A DNA stretch of 64,000 nt, from assembly GCF_024171785.1 (NCBI RefSeq), contig NZ_JAMTCK010000002.1:248001-312000 (forward strand), read 5' to 3'. The position numbers were made by a program, and so were the translations under genes. Positions within the stretch are counted from its first letter, which is position 1, and the number at the start of each line of letters is the position of its first letter. Below, piece by piece: positions 9,281 through 19,447 of this stretch. The DNA comes from Goodfellowiella coeruleoviolacea. GTDB lineage: Bacteria; Actinomycetota; Actinomycetes; Mycobacteriales; Pseudonocardiaceae. A model generated the notes under the pieces. The model saw only the letters and a list, made by a program, of their open reading frames with translations, searched no databases and was not told where the DNA came from.

Positions 9281-11362
9281 ATGTCGGCCTCGTCACCAGT
9301 TCCCACCCAACAGGTTTCCGCGACCGGGATCTCCGCGCAGGGCAGGAGGAACGCGTCACCACAGCAGGTCCTGGTGTCCGAGCCGACCACACCGGACCGG
9401 AAAGGGCGGGGCGACCGGGAACGGCCCCCGGCCGAGGCGGCGGCCGCGCTCGTCGGGGTGGACTCGCTGAGCCGGCCGTCCTGGGCCGCGGTCGACGAAC
9501 AGGTGATCGCGGCGAGCCTGTGGACCACGATCCGCGCGCTGCCCGCCGGACTGGCCGTCGTGGTCCGCCTGGTCTGGCGCGCCTCGCCCGTGCTGACCTC
9601 GCTGGCCGCGCTGCTCCAACTGGCCTCCGGGGTGAGCACCGCGCTCGGGCTGTTCGCCACGGCCAACGTGTTCGTGGCACTGCTGGAGCAGGGGCCGACG
9701 CCCCAGCGGGTGCTGGCCTCCCTGCCGGCGCTGCTGTGGGTGCTGATCTGCCACGTGGTGCGGGCGCTGCTGGAGTCGGCCACCGCCGTGGTGCAGGGGG
9801 TGCTGCGGCCCAGGGCCGAGCACCTGGCCCGGTGCGACCTGCACGAGACCGTGGTCGCGGTGGAACTGGCCGCCTTCGACGACGCCGACTTCGACGAGCT
9901 GGTGCGGCGGGGCAGCGGCCAGGGCGTCGCCGCGATCGGGCGCTGCGTGGACGGCGGCGCCGACCTGTTGTCGTCCCTGGTCGTGCTGGTCGCCGCGGTC
10001 GTCACCGCCGGTGTGCTCAACCCGTGGCTGGTGCCGGTGCTGTCGCTGGCGGTGGTCGCCGACGGCTGGGCGGCGCTGCGGGTGTCCAAGCTCAGATACG
10101 AGTCCTTTTTGGAGACCGTGACCAGGGACCGGCGGCTGTCCATCGTGAGCAGGCTGATCACCAGCCGGAGCAAGGCGGCCGAGCTGCGCGCGGTCACCGC
10201 GCAGCGGGAGCTGGTCGACGAGCACCGCCGGGTCGGCCGGCAACTGGCCGACGAGGCGGTCCGGGTGCAGCAGCGCTCCACCCGGGTGCGGCTGGTCGGC
10301 CGCGCCGCCGGGGGAGTGGGCACCGGCATCGCCTACCTGGTGCTGGGGCTGCTGCTCTACCGGGGCGGGATGCCCCTGGCGCTGGCCGGCGCCGCGGTGG
10401 TGGCCATGCGCACCACCAACTCCGCGCTGTACAGCACGATGTACGCGGTCAACCGGCTCTACGAGGACTGCTTCTACCTGACCCTGTTCGAGACCCTGCT
10501 CGACCAGGCCGGGCAGCGGCAGCGGCCGGCCTCGGACGTGCTCGCGCCCACCGACCCGGAGGTCATCGAACTGCGTGGCGTGTCCTACACCTATCCCGGC
10601 CAGGACCGGCCCGCCCTGCGGGACGTCAACCTGACCATCCGCCGAGGCGAGGTGATCGCCCTGGTCGGGGAGAACGGATCGGGCAAGTCCACCCTCGGCC
10701 GGCTGATCACCGGCCTGTACCTGCCCAGCGAGGGTCAGGTGCTCTGGGACGGGGTGGACATCGCCACGGTCGACCAGCGGTCCGTGCACACCCAGATCGC
10801 GATGATCATGCAGGAACCGGCGCGGTGGCCGATGACGGCGACCAACAACATCCGGATCGGCCGGCTGGACGCCCCGGATCCCACGGGCGCGCGGTGGGAG
10901 CGCGCCGTGCACGCCTCGGGCGCCGCCGAGGTCATCAGCCAGCTGCCCGCGCGGGAGAACACCATGCTGTCCAGGGAGTTCCAGGGCGGGCACGACCTGT
11001 CCGGCGGCCAGTGGCAACGGCTGGGCATCGCCAGGGGGATGTACCGCGACGCCGCCGTGCTGGTGGCCGACGAGCCCACCGCCGCCCTGGACGCCAGGGC
11101 GGAGCACGCCGTGTTCGCCGCGCTGCGCGCCGCGTCCGGCTCGGCTGGGGAGTGCGGGCCGGGTGAGGCGGACCGGCCGACCCGCACGACCGTGCTGGTC
11201 ACCCACCGGCTGGCCAACGTCAGGCAGGCCACCCGGATCGTGGTGCTGGACCGGGGGCGGGTGGCGGAGTGCGGCACCCACGAGGAACTCATGGCCAACC
11301 AGGGCATCTACGCGGAGCTGTTCGCCCTGCAGGCCAGCGCCTACCAGCACCTCGGCCGCTGA
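9281..11362 (+). CDS. ABC transporter, fused permease and ATP-binding protein (exporter type)
   Basis: The 693-residue half-transporter has about 65 hydrophilic residues, then a membrane domain (about 80-410) and a C-terminal ATPase. Visible ATPase motifs are Walker [10 protein letters not shown] (about 463), a Q-loop in IMQEPARWP, the signature LSGGQ (about 574), Walker B VLVADEP and the H-loop VTHRL. Such proteins dimerise and export lipids, peptides or drugs. The MQEP and [14 protein letters not shown] context resembles exporters of the lanthipeptide and multidrug class, but I found no peptide precursor beside it. The ATG is preceded by a GAAGGGAG Shine-Dalgarno. It converges with the GH16 gene and has no operon partner. 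Confidence 0.85.
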   Translation: MSASSPVPTQQVSATGISAQGRRNASPQQVLVSEPTTPDRKGRGDRERPPAEAAAALVGVDSLSRPSWAAVDEQVIAASLWTTIRALPAGLAVVVRLVWRASPVLTSLAALLQLASGVSTALGLFATANVFVALLEQGPTPQRVLASLPALLWVLICHVVRALLESATAVVQGVLRPRAEHLARCDLHETVVAVELAAFDDADFDELVRRGSGQGVAAIGRCVDGGADLLSSLVVLVAAVVTAGVLNPWLVPVLSLAVVADGWAALRVSKLRYESFLETVTRDRRLSIVSRLITSRSKAAELRAVTAQRELVDEHRRVGRQLADEAVRVQQRSTRVRLVGRAAGGVGTGIAYLVLGLLLYRGGMPLALAGAAVVAMRTTNSALYSTMYAVNRLYEDCFYLTLFETLLDQAGQRQRPASDVLAPTDPEVIELRGVSYTYPGQDRPALRDVNLTIRRGEVIALVGENGSGKSTLGRLITGLYLPSEGQVLWDGVDIATVDQRSVHTQIAMIMQEPARWPMTATNNIRIGRLDAPDPTGARWERAVHASGAAEVISQLPARENTMLSREFQGGHDLSGGQWQRLGIARGMYRDAAVLVADEPTAALDARAEHAVFAALRAASGSAGECGPGEADRPTRTTVLVTHRLANVRQATRIVVLDRGRVAECGTHEELMANQGIYAELFALQASAYQHLGR

Positions 11363-11414
11363 GCCACCCGCCGCACCAGCCGTCCACTCCTGGCCGGTCG
11401 GGTGCCGGGCGCGG

Positions 11415-12263
11415 TCAGGCGTGCGACCGGCCGACGTAGATGTTCCTGGCCCGGTAGAAGGTGTCCCCGCCGGGGCCGGAGGAGCCGGACGAACCCTCCA
11501 TCTGCAGGTTGACGATGAGCCACAGGGGTTTGCCGACGAAGCCGGTGGCGTGGTGCACGGCCTTCCACTGGCCGTCCAGGTAGTAGTGGATGTCCACATC
11601 GGACGCGTTGACCTTGGTGATCCACGCCCGGTAGGTGTGCCAGCTGCCGGGCGAGGACACCGACACCGTGGTGGTGGACACGTCCGAGGGACCGCGGAAG
11701 GTGTTGAACCAGTTGGTGGCGTTGCCCTTGAATTCGAGGATGTCGCTCTCCGGCGGCCAGCTGTTCACCCCGGTCAGCCAGAACGCCGGCCAGGTGCCGG
11801 GCGCGCTGGGCGCCTGGAACTCACCCCGCACCTCGTAGTTGGGGTAGGTGTCGTTGACCAGCACGTGGTCCTTGGCGTGGATGGCGCCGGAGTGGTAGCG
11901 GATGGGCAGGTGCGGTGAGCTGCCGCTGTTGCCCTCGTCCCAGGAGATCCGGGTGGCCTGCAGGGTGAGCACGCCACCGGAGAGGTGGACGTGGTTGTGG
12001 TCGGTGGGACTGCCGTACATCCGGGCGCTGCCGTTGTGGTCGGAGCCCCAGGGGTAGCGGTAGTTCCACTCCGACTCCAGCGCGGCGTAGCTGGTGAACG
12101 AGTTGTTGATCACGTCTTCCCAGGCCGCCGCCTGGATCGGGGCGGCCTGACCGGGTGTGCCGGCGGCGCCCACGGTGAGGGCGGTGGCCACCAGCAGCAC
12201 CGCGACCGACCCGAGTGTGGTGGCGCGGGCCGGTCCGGTGCGGTGTCGGGCGAGAAACCTCAT
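11415..12263 (-). CDS. Secreted GH16 endo-beta-glucanase/galactanase-type glycoside hydrolase
   Basis: The 282-residue protein starts at the ATG at 12263, 6 nt after an AGGAGG, and has a long Sec signal ending near GTPGQA (about residue 40). The GH16 catalytic signature ExDxxE is intact as ESDILE at 172-177, giving nucleophile E172 and acid/base E177. The C-terminal NLQMEGSSGSSGP and FYRARNIYVGR segments are typical of the jelly-roll fold. GH16 enzymes retain configuration and cut beta-1,3/1,4-glucans, agar or carrageenan; the exact target is not readable here. With the GH5 and GH3 enzymes nearby it suggests degradation of plant or fungal wall glucans. Confidence 0.87.
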   Translation of the reverse strand: MRFLARHRTGPARATTLGSVAVLLVATALTVGAAGTPGQAAPIQAAAWEDVINNSFTSYAALESEWNYRYPWGSDHNGSARMYGSPTDHNHVHLSGGVLTLQATRISWDEGNSGSSPHLPIRYHSGAIHAKDHVLVNDTYPNYEVRGEFQAPSAPGTWPAFWLTGVNSWPPESDILEFKGNATNWFNTFRGPSDVSTTTVSVSSPGSWHTYRAWITKVNASDVDIHYYLDGQWKAVHHATGFVGKPLWLIVNLQMEGSSGSSGPGGDTFYRARNIYVGRSHA

Positions 12264-12343
12264 CGTTTCCTCCTGCGTTGGCCAGCGGGTGGCCGAGCCC
12301 GTCGCCAGGCAGGGGTGCGCGGCACCGCGCGATCGCCGCGGCC

Positions 12344-12371
12344 GCGCGGTGCGCGGTGCGCGGTGCTCGGT
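12344..12371. repeat. 7-bp tandem repeat, four units
   Basis: Three exact copies of GCGCGGT are followed by one variant, GCTCGGT, about 80 bp upstream of the GH16 start. A TCCACAGTGGA element follows at 12374-12384. Within the gap 12264-12610, which separates two minus-strand genes, I see these two features and no gene. Confidence 0.6.
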
Positions 12372-12610
12372 GCTCCACAGTGGACTGATTGCGCACGGTG
12401 CTCCACCTGCTCCCGTGGCGGAGGGGGGCTGCGGGTGGGCGGCGAAACCAACGGCGGGCCAGCCCGTGGGGTGTGCCTCTGGCGCGGACACTGATCGCTG
12501 GTCCGACGGTATTGCACGGCAAAACCGACTGTCAACGAGTGCCGTCAGGCGCGCGGCGGCCGCGAGCCGGTGCCGCCGGGGCGGCGAGGCGGTGACACCG
12601 GCTCGGTGGC

Positions 12611-14512
12611 TCACAGGCCGGCGGCTGCCGCGGCGGCGCGGCCGCCCACGATCGGCAGGTCGATCCGGCTGGCCGGCATGGACAGCGTGATGGTGGCCCT
12701 GGTCTGGTCGGCCAGGCTGGAGTACTGCGGGTAGCTGCCCACGATGATCACCCCGATCCGGTGGCCGGCGGGGAACACGTAGTCCTCGGGCAGCAGCGGG
12801 TAGGTGAAGTCGTAGGACCGGCCGCGGACCAGTGGGGTGGCCGTGGTCAGCGAGTCCCGGTTGAGCGCGTCGAGAACGCCCTTGGTGACGATCTCCTGGT
12901 CGGCGGTGACCACCTGCTTGGCGGTCTGCCGGTAGCAGGCGTCGTCGGCCGGCCCGCTCTCGCCCCAGCAGTCCTCGGTGGTCAGCGTGCGGATGCCCTC
13001 CCCGGCCTGGCGGTGGGCGACCCGGGTGGCCGAGCCGTAGTCCACCAGGATCGCGCCGAAGTTGGTGTCGGTCTGGTCGGCCGACGCGGTCAGCCGCACC
13101 ACGGGCGTGCCGGACACGTGCAGCGGCTGGGTCAGCGGGTTGGACAGGAAGGCGAGCCGGTTGGGCTGGCGGACCGCGGGGTTGCCGATCATGGTCGCCT
13201 CGGTCTGGCTCGGGTTGTCCTGGAACGCCTGGGTGGCCCTGCCCTGGCCGGCCGGGGTCAGCGCGAACCCGCCGGCCCCGTTGCCCGCGCCCGGCCGCAG
13301 CCACAGGCTGGTGGCGGCGCTGCCCGGCACCGGCCAGTCCGGGTAGGTCTGCCACACGTCGGCCGCGCGCTCCACGTCGACGGCCGGCTCGTCAGTGATT
13401 CCGTTGTGCACATCCAGCAGCCAGTGGTCGAACCAGCGGTGCAGGGTGTCCACCCACACCGCGCGGCGGAAGTCGAACGGGTCGACGTGGCCCTCCTGGG
13501 AGATCCACAGCTTCCTGGGCACCTGGTGTTCGGCCAGCGCGGCCCAGAACTTGCTGAAGTGGTCCGGCCGCACGTTGTCGTCGTTGATGCCGTGCACCAG
13601 GAACACGCTCGCCCGGATGCGGCCGACGTCCTTGACGTAGTTGCGCTCGTCCCAGAACGGCGAGTAGTCGGCGGTGTCGTCCCCGTCGGCGGCGGACAGC
13701 GCCGCCCGCACCGGCGCGCAGTGGGACCGCCGCTCCGGGTTGGTGACGGTGTTGGCCAGGCTGGCCGGGTAGTCCGGTCCCCGGGTGCGCACCCCGTTGC
13801 TGCGGGTGTAGTCGTAGTAGTTGGCCGGGCCGGCGATCGGCACGATCGTGGTCAGGCCGGCCACCCCGGTCACCGCGGTGGCCATGGCCAGCGAGCCGTC
13901 GTAGGACTTGCCGATCATCCCGGTCCGGCCGTTGTGCCAGTCCACGGTGACGGCGTCGCCGGCCGCGTCGCGCGCGCGGGCCCGGCCGTTGAGCCAGTCG
14001 ATCGCGGTCTTGGCGCTGAGGTTGTCCGGCGTGCCGTTGGTGGTGGGGCAGCCGGTGGAGTTGTTGGTGCCCACCATGTCCAGCAGCACCACGGCGTAGC
14101 CGCGCGGGACGAAGTAGTTGTCGTAGAACAGCGGCCACCGGTCCAGCAGGCCGTCGCCGTCCTGGTCGGCCTTGAGTTCGGACTCGTTGCCCCGGCCCAG
14201 GGTGGAGTAGTAGGGGCTGGCGTCCATCACGACCGGGACCTTCAGGCCCTGTTCGGTCGCGCGCGGCCGGATCACGTCGAGCGCGATCTCGTCGGCCGCG
14301 CCGTTGCCGTCACTGTCGAAGTCGGCCCGGACCCACACCCGTTCCCGGATGGCGTCGGTGTAGCCGAACACCGGCTGGGTGCGGCCGTCGGCGACCACCA
14401 CGGTCGGCCGGGCCGGCTCGGCGAGGGCCGGCTGGGCACCGGCTGACAGGGCGAGGGCGGTGGTGATCGAACCGATGAGTGCTAAGCGGGACGTGCGACG
14501 GAGTTGGCGCAT
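12611..14512 (-). CDS. Secreted S15-family Xaa-Pro dipeptidyl-peptidase
   Basis: The 633-residue enzyme starts at the ATG at 14512, behind GAGGAG, with a Sec signal ending near AQPALA (about residue 31). The catalytic Ser is in GKSYDG (S203), the Asp in HGINDDNV (about D311) and the His in SQEGHVDPF (H342), which is a complete triad in the expected order. The PepX_C jelly-roll domain forms the last 220 residues. The family removes Xaa-Pro dipeptides from proline-rich peptides, here outside the cell. It lies just upstream of a TlpA-like lipoprotein gene transcribed the opposite way round in order but on the same strand, and it is a second S15 relative besides the cut gene at the left edge. Confidence 0.87.
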   Translation of the reverse strand: MRQLRRTSRLALIGSITTALALSAGAQPALAEPARPTVVVADGRTQPVFGYTDAIRERVWVRADFDSDGNGAADEIALDVIRPRATEQGLKVPVVMDASPYYSTLGRGNESELKADQDGDGLLDRWPLFYDNYFVPRGYAVVLLDMVGTNNSTGCPTTNGTPDNLSAKTAIDWLNGRARARDAAGDAVTVDWHNGRTGMIGKSYDGSLAMATAVTGVAGLTTIVPIAGPANYYDYTRSNGVRTRGPDYPASLANTVTNPERRSHCAPVRAALSAADGDDTADYSPFWDERNYVKDVGRIRASVFLVHGINDDNVRPDHFSKFWAALAEHQVPRKLWISQEGHVDPFDFRRAVWVDTLHRWFDHWLLDVHNGITDEPAVDVERAADVWQTYPDWPVPGSAATSLWLRPGAGNGAGGFALTPAGQGRATQAFQDNPSQTEATMIGNPAVRQPNRLAFLSNPLTQPLHVSGTPVVRLTASADQTDTNFGAILVDYGSATRVAHRQAGEGIRTLTTEDCWGESGPADDACYRQTAKQVVTADQEIVTKGVLDALNRDSLTTATPLVRGRSYDFTYPLLPEDYVFPAGHRIGVIIVGSYPQYSSLADQTRATITLSMPASRIDLPIVGGRAAAAAAGL

Positions 14513-14637
14513 TGCTCTCCTCACGCGGGATGACGGGCGGGCGCGGTGCTGCGGCGGCGAGGTCGGCGGTGCGGGAGCGGGAGCGAGGCGGACAGGTGTC
14601 GGAAACAGGGTGCGGCACGCCGGGCGCGCCGGCCGGG

Positions 14638-15201
14638 TCAGCCCGGGAACACCAGCGCGTTCAGCTGGGCCTGCAGCGCCGGCGCGGCCAGCCCACCGGG
14701 CCACCCGCGCAGCAGCCGGCCGTCCCGGCTGATCAGCACCACGGCGGGTGGTTCGCGGACGGCGTAGTCACGCCAGACGGTGAGTTCCCGGTCGACCACG
14801 ACCGGGTAGTCCACGTGGTGCGCGCTCAGGTACGCGGCCAGCTCGTCGGGCTCGTCCGCACCGGCCACCCCCAGGAACACCACCCGGTCCCGGTGGGTCC
14901 TGGCCAGCTCGCTGAGCGCGTCCTGCTGCTCGGCGCACGCCGTGCACCACGAACTCAGGAAGGTGAACACCACCGGCCGCTGTGCCCACAGCTGGGACGC
15001 GGTCACCGGGGTGCCGTCGGTCAGCGGTGCGGTGAAGTCCGGCGCGCCGGGCGCGTCCGCCGCCGGTGGCCGCAGCGCCAGGTCGCCGCTGACCGGACCG
15101 GGCAGGGTCTGGCCGCCACCCGGTGGTGGGGGTGGCTGGCTGGTGCAGGCGGCGGCGAGCAGCAGGGTGAGCACCAGGACGAGCCAGTGCGCCCGGTTCA
15201 C
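14638..15201 (-). CDS. TlpA/ResA-like thioredoxin-fold lipoprotein
   Basis: The 187-residue protein has a lipoprotein signal peptide with lipobox AAAC (lipidated Cys19), a Pro/Gly-rich linker and a redoxin domain from about residue 55. The active site is WCTAC (Cys86 and Cys89). A VVLISRDGRLLRGWPG segment near the C-terminus corresponds to the cis-Pro and last-strand region, although the classical cis-Pro motif is weak. Such extracytoplasmic proteins reduce or oxidise disulfides of exported proteins. Its start overlaps the stop of the upstream lipoprotein gene by 4 nt (15198-15201), so the two are translationally coupled. Confidence 0.85.
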   Translation of the reverse strand: MNRAHWLVLVLTLLLAAACTSQPPPPPGGGQTLPGPVSGDLALRPPAADAPGAPDFTAPLTDGTPVTASQLWAQRPVVFTFLSSWCTACAEQQDALSELARTHRDRVVFLGVAGADEPDELAAYLSAHHVDYPVVVDRELTVWRDYAVREPPAVVLISRDGRLLRGWPGGLAAPALQAQLNALVFPG

Positions 15202-15743
15202 GGGATCACCCCCACCAGGATCGGGCTCGCCGGGTCGTCCCGGTTGACCGCGAGGTCGATCGGCGCGGCGTCGTCGACGACCAACTGGTAACCCGTTCGG
15301 TCGGGCACGGTCACCGAAAAGGTGAACTGGCAGAACGTGGGAATCCGGTCCACCCCCAGGTCTTCGGGCAGCGCCCGGACCGAGGTGCCGGACGGCAGCT
15401 CACCGCGGGCCAGCGCCGCGCCACCGCCGTCGCGCACCTCGAAGGGGGCGGACCGGTGCAGGTACAGGTAGGGGCCGGCGCCGGCGCAGTCCACGCCCTC
15501 CGGACGCAGGTTCATGTCGCGCACCAGCACCCGCACGCCCATGCCGGCGCCCGGCTGTGCGGCCGGCTGGTCGGAGGCGGTCTCGGGGCCGGCGCAGGCG
15601 CTGGTCACGGCGGCGACCAGGACCACGAGCAGCGCACCCGTCCGTCGGCTCCCAGCGCTGGCTCGATCCCGCGGGTGACCGCCGCGGGCGCCCGGGCCCC
15701 GGCGGAGGCCGCCGGGGACGCCGGGCACGCGAGTGGTGATCAC
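15198..15743 (-). CDS. Hypothetical lipoprotein
   Basis: The 181-residue product is taken from the GTG at 15743, which lies 2 nt after the stop of the M6 protease gene. A basic stretch is followed by [16 protein letters not shown], giving a lipidated Cys50; the 30 residues before it are long for an n-region, so a later start is possible. The mature part is a compact beta-rich domain with two cysteines (near DCAGAG and TFCQF). I do not recognise the family. Order and overlap suggest an operon of M6 protease, this protein and the TlpA-like lipoprotein. Confidence 0.7.
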   Translation of the reverse strand: MITTRVPGVPGGLRRGPGARGGHPRDRASAGSRRTGALLVVLVAAVTSACAGPETASDQPAAQPGAGMGVRVLVRDMNLRPEGVDCAGAGPYLYLHRSAPFEVRDGGGAALARGELPSGTSVRALPEDLGVDRIPTFCQFTFSVTVPDRTGYQLVVDDAAPIDLAVNRDDPASPILVGVIP

Positions 15744-15745
15744 GG

Positions 15746-17788
15746 TCAGCGGGTCAGCGAGCAGGTGGCCGTGGCCGTCTTGCTCGGGTCGCTCTCGGAG
15801 GTGGCGGTCAGCACCACCGAGCCCCGCCGGCTCGCCCCGGGTGCGGCGCTCACCGCGACCGGAACGCTCACCGCGCCACCGGACCGGGCGGTGGCCAGCT
15901 CGTTGGGCAGCGACGCCGACCAGCCGGTGCCGGTGGCGGTCGCGGACAGCCGGTACACGTCCGAGTTCAGGTAGGCGGACACGTCCTCCGGGTGGCCCTG
16001 GCCGCCGCTACCCGCCCTGCCGGTGTTGGTCAGGGCGAAGGTGCAGGTGGCGCCCTTGGTGCCGGGGTTGCCACTGGCCCGGCCGCCGGACAGGCCGACA
16101 CCCCGGGTCTGCGGGCCGCTGCCGTCCAGCGACCGCACCGCGACCGTGTAGGACAGCACACCGGCCTTGTCCCGCTTGATGTCCAGCACGTAGAAGTGCA
16201 GCCGGTTGGCCCGGTCCACGTACTCGAACTGACTGCCCGAGTTGGTGCCCGCGTGGAACAGGGCGTCGCTGAGCTGCCGGTAGTCACCCATGGTGATCTT
16301 CTGCGGGGTGCCGTCCGGCCGGTAGAAGTCCACCAGGTCGATGTCCTCCGGGTGGGCGTCGACCACCCAGGCGAACGGCGCGTTGTCCGCGTTCTTGGTC
16401 TTGCTCAGCAGCACGCCGTTGTCCGGGGTGAACGAGTCGGCGCCCATCCGGTCGACCACCTCGACCGTGTAGTTGTTGTAGCCGCCGCCGTCGCACAGCG
16501 GGTCGGTGTTGCGGTCGCAGGCCGGTTCCAGGTCGCGGGCCATGGCCACGTTGATGCCGGACAGCCCGGTCCGGCCGACCGGCGCGGACCGCGCGGTGAC
16601 CTCGGCGACCACCACGCCCGAGCCGGCCAGCGCGTCGCGGTCCAGCCGCAGCACGTTGCGCTCGTCCACGATGCCCAGCTTGATCTTGTCGCGCAGCACG
16701 TGCTGCGACCCCATCGAGGCGCCGCTGATCGGCGGGATCTGCCAGCGGGTGTGCGGGCCGCCCGGCCCGTTGAACGAGCCGCGGGAGAGCATGCTCCAGA
16801 TGCCGGTGTAGGCGCGGCTGAGCGGCGTCCCGTACGGGTTGTTGTAGTTGTCGGCGATGCCCAGGATGTGGCTGAACTCGTGGGCGTAGGTGGCCATGCC
16901 CGAACTCTCGGCCTGGGTGGAGGACCCGTTGGTGGCGTTGGGCCAGATGGTGGCGGCGGCCTTCCACGAGGTCCACGGGACGTAGCGGGTCCTGGCGGCG
17001 TTGGGCAGGTTGGGGTCCGGCGGTCCCCACTCGTCGGGCACGTCCTCCGGGCCCTGGAACATCATCTGGCCGAACTCCTGCCAGGTGGCGGACTCGTCCT
17101 GGCCGGCGCTGAGGTAGAAGACGAAGTCGAACTGCTTGGTGATGTCCGCGCCCGCGTCCGCGGTCCACGCGGCACTGCCGTCGGCGCGGATGTCCTTGCC
17201 GCAGACGTCCCCGCTCGGGCAGGCGTCCGGGTTGAAGTCCGGGGTGATGCCGTACTGGTAGGACTTGGCCGGCAACCGGTAGGGGCCGAACGCGGTCAGG
17301 TCGACGCCCAGCCGGCCACCGGAGTCCTCCATCCAGTACTCGTTGATGGTGTGGCCGTGGTTGAGTTCACCCGGTGTGTTGAGGAAGTCCCGGTAGAACT
17401 GGGCGACCCGGTCGCGGGGGATGCCCGAGGCGATGGCCTGGGGGTTGCCGAACACCGTCGACCCGGGTGGCTGGGTGACCACGAACTCCTGGTCGGGGTA
17501 GTCCAGCAGGACCAGCGCGCCCTTGAAGGTCCGCTGGGTCGGTTTCAACGCGGGGTCCGCCCAGTTGGTGCCCGGCACCTTCCGGTAGTCGTTCCACGTC
17601 ATGTCGTCCGGGTTCTTCCAGCGTTGCGGGTCGATCGGCTGGCTGGCCGGCGGTTTCCACCCGGCCCACTCCTCCGGCGCCGCCTGCGCCGGGGTGGTGA
17701 GCAGCGTGGCGCTCACGCCGGCCGCCAGCGCGGCGGCCACGAGCAGGGCGGGTCTGCTGGCCCGTCGGCCGCGGAAACTGGGACGCAT
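15746..17788 (-). CDS. Secreted M6 family metalloprotease (immune inhibitor A type)
   Basis: The 680-residue protein starts at the ATG at 17788, behind GAGAGG, with a Sec signal to about residue 37 (TPAQA-A). The zinc site is HEFSHILGIAD (residues 303-313), the HExxHxxGxxD pattern with His303, Glu304, His307 and a third ligand downstream. The N-terminal part shows the M6 feature of FKGALVLLDYPDQEF followed by a FYRDFLN region, and the last 130 residues form a beta-sandwich. The family degrades secreted host or competitor proteins. It heads a probable operon with two lipoprotein genes. The reading frame continues 30 codons upstream, but those residues do not look like a signal peptide. Confidence 0.88.
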   Translation of the reverse strand: MRPSFRGRRASRPALLVAAALAAGVSATLLTTPAQAAPEEWAGWKPPASQPIDPQRWKNPDDMTWNDYRKVPGTNWADPALKPTQRTFKGALVLLDYPDQEFVVTQPPGSTVFGNPQAIASGIPRDRVAQFYRDFLNTPGELNHGHTINEYWMEDSGGRLGVDLTAFGPYRLPAKSYQYGITPDFNPDACPSGDVCGKDIRADGSAAWTADAGADITKQFDFVFYLSAGQDESATWQEFGQMMFQGPEDVPDEWGPPDPNLPNAARTRYVPWTSWKAAATIWPNATNGSSTQAESSGMATYAHEFSHILGIADNYNNPYGTPLSRAYTGIWSMLSRGSFNGPGGPHTRWQIPPISGASMGSQHVLRDKIKLGIVDERNVLRLDRDALAGSGVVVAEVTARSAPVGRTGLSGINVAMARDLEPACDRNTDPLCDGGGYNNYTVEVVDRMGADSFTPDNGVLLSKTKNADNAPFAWVVDAHPEDIDLVDFYRPDGTPQKITMGDYRQLSDALFHAGTNSGSQFEYVDRANRLHFYVLDIKRDKAGVLSYTVAVRSLDGSGPQTRGVGLSGGRASGNPGTKGATCTFALTNTGRAGSGGQGHPEDVSAYLNSDVYRLSATATGTGWSASLPNELATARSGGAVSVPVAVSAAPGASRRGSVVLTATSESDPSKTATATCSLTR

Positions 17789-17927
17789 GGATCGCCTCTC
17801 GTCAGCAGGGATGGGCAACCCGGTGGTCGTTCCTTCCGGCACCGGCTGCGACGCGCCGTGCGCAGGGGCGTCAGCCACGCCGCGTCAGTCACCATACGAA
17901 GCTGAGCCGGCCAGGTCGATCATTTCC

Positions 17928-17944
17928 TTCGTCTGGCAAACGAA
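17928..17944. promoter_or_regulatory. Inverted repeat between the permease and the M6 protease genes
   Basis: TTCGT and ACGAA are separated by 7 bp, within an AT-rich patch about 140 bp upstream of the protease start. The right half contains GCAAACGAAA, a 10-mer that also occurs, in the opposite orientation, about 160 bp upstream of the GH5 gene. It is a candidate operator for secreted hydrolases; support is weak. Confidence 0.25.
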
Positions 17945-17989
17945 ATAGCACGGGTGCGGTCGGAGCACACCGACGAGTGGACCAGACCA

Positions 17990-19447
17990 CTAGGCCGAAC
18001 GGCGGGGGTGGCGCGCCGGGGCCAGCCGGGAGTTCCGGTAGCCGTAGCCGAAGTAGATGAGCAGCCCGGCGGCCAGCCAGACCGCGAACCGCAGCCAGGT
18101 CAGCACGTCCAGGTTGAGCATCAGGTACAGGCAGGCCAGCGCGGTCAGCACGGGCAGCACCGGGGACAGCGGAACCCGGAACGGGCGGGCCAGCTCCGGT
18201 CGGGCGCGGCGGAGCACCGGCACGGCCACGGCGACGATGATCATCGCGGACAGCGCGCCGATGCTGACCATGTCGGCCAGCGCGGAGATCGGCACCAGCG
18301 CGGCGAGCACCGCGATCAGCGCCGCGCCGCCCACGGTCATCCGGTACGGCGTGCCCCAGCGCGGGTGCACCCGGGCCAGCGCCGGCGGCAGCAGCCCGTC
18401 CCGGCCCATGGCGAAGCCGATCCGGCCGATGGTGACCAGCTCGACCATCATCACCGAGGTCAGGCCGGCGACCGCGCCCAGCGAGATCAGCGCGCCCACC
18501 CAGGGCAGGTGCACCGCGTTGAACGCCGCCGCCAGTGGCGCACCCGGGTCGATCGTGCGGTAGTCGGCCATGCCGGTGAGCACCAGGGACACGCCCACGT
18601 AGAGCAGGGCGCACACGCCGAGCGCGCCCAGGATGCCGATGCGCAGGTCCCGCTGCGGGTGGCGGGTCTCCTCGCCGAGGTTGGCCAGCGCCTCGAACCC
18701 GGTGTAGCCGAAGAACACCACGGCCGCCGCGGTGAGCATGCCGGCCACCCCGTAGACCGACGGGGTCAGCCCGAGCAGCGCCTGGACCACGGGCTGGTGC
18801 AGCGTGCCCGCGCCGGGCGGGGCCGGCTGGGCCGGCGGGAGGAACGGCACCAGGTTGGCCCGCCGGACGAAGAAGGCGCCGACGACCAGCACCAGCACGC
18901 ACACCGCGACCTTGACCAGCACCAGCGCGTTGGTGAAGGTCGCGGACTGGCGGATGCCCAGCACCGCCACCGTGGTCAGCGCCGCGATGATCAGCACCGC
19001 GCCCACGTTCACCACCGCGTTCTCCCCGAACAGCGCGGGCGGCAGGTCGAACAGGTTGGCCAGGTAGCCCGACCAGCCGCGGGACACCACGGCCGCGCCG
19101 AGGGCGAACTCCAGCAGTAGGTCCCAGCCGATGATCCAGGCGAACAGCTCCCCGACCGTGGCCAGGGCGTAGGTGTAGGCGCTGCCCGCGGTGGGCACGC
19201 TGGAGGCCAGTTCGGCGTAGCAGAGCGCGGCCAGTCCGGCCACGACCGCGCCGATCACGAAGGACAGCGTCACCGCCGGGCCCGCGTGCTGCCTGGCCTC
19301 CACCCCCGCGAGGGTGAAGATGCCGGTGCCGATGATGATCCCGATGCCGAACCCCACGAGGTCGCGGGCACGCAGCCGGCGCTTGAGGGAGGCCTCCTCG
19401 CCGCGGCGCAGGATCACCTCGACGGGCAGGGTACGCAGCACGCTCAT
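17990..19447 (-). CDS. APC-family amino acid permease
   Basis: The 485-residue protein has about twelve hydrophobic segments. The GFGIGIIIGTGIFTLAG motif near residue 35 is the signature of the first transmembrane helix of cationic amino acid and polyamine transporters, and GYTGFEALANLGEETRHPQRDL is the helix 6 region. It most likely imports amino acids by proton symport or exchange; substrate not determined. No Shine-Dalgarno precedes the ATG at 19447, but TATACA lies 6 nt before it, which would place the transcription start at about the A of the ATG and suggest a leaderless message. It is divergent from the SRPBCC gene. Confidence 0.88.
   Translation of the reverse strand: MSVLRTLPVEVILRRGEEASLKRRLRARDLVGFGIGIIIGTGIFTLAGVEARQHAGPAVTLSFVIGAVVAGLAALCYAELASSVPTAGSAYTYALATVGELFAWIIGWDLLLEFALGAAVVSRGWSGYLANLFDLPPALFGENAVVNVGAVLIIAALTTVAVLGIRQSATFTNALVLVKVAVCVLVLVVGAFFVRRANLVPFLPPAQPAPPGAGTLHQPVVQALLGLTPSVYGVAGMLTAAAVVFFGYTGFEALANLGEETRHPQRDLRIGILGALGVCALLYVGVSLVLTGMADYRTIDPGAPLAAAFNAVHLPWVGALISLGAVAGLTSVMMVELVTIGRIGFAMGRDGLLPPALARVHPRWGTPYRMTVGGAALIAVLAALVPISALADMVSIGALSAMIIVAVAVPVLRRARPELARPFRVPLSPVLPVLTALACLYLMLNLDVLTWLRFAVWLAAGLLIYFGYGYRNSRLAPARHPRRSA

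Noticed and set aside
9281-11362. The ABC exporter as a sign of a lanthipeptide cluster
   Set aside because: No LanB, LanC or LanM enzyme and no precursor peptide lie nearby.
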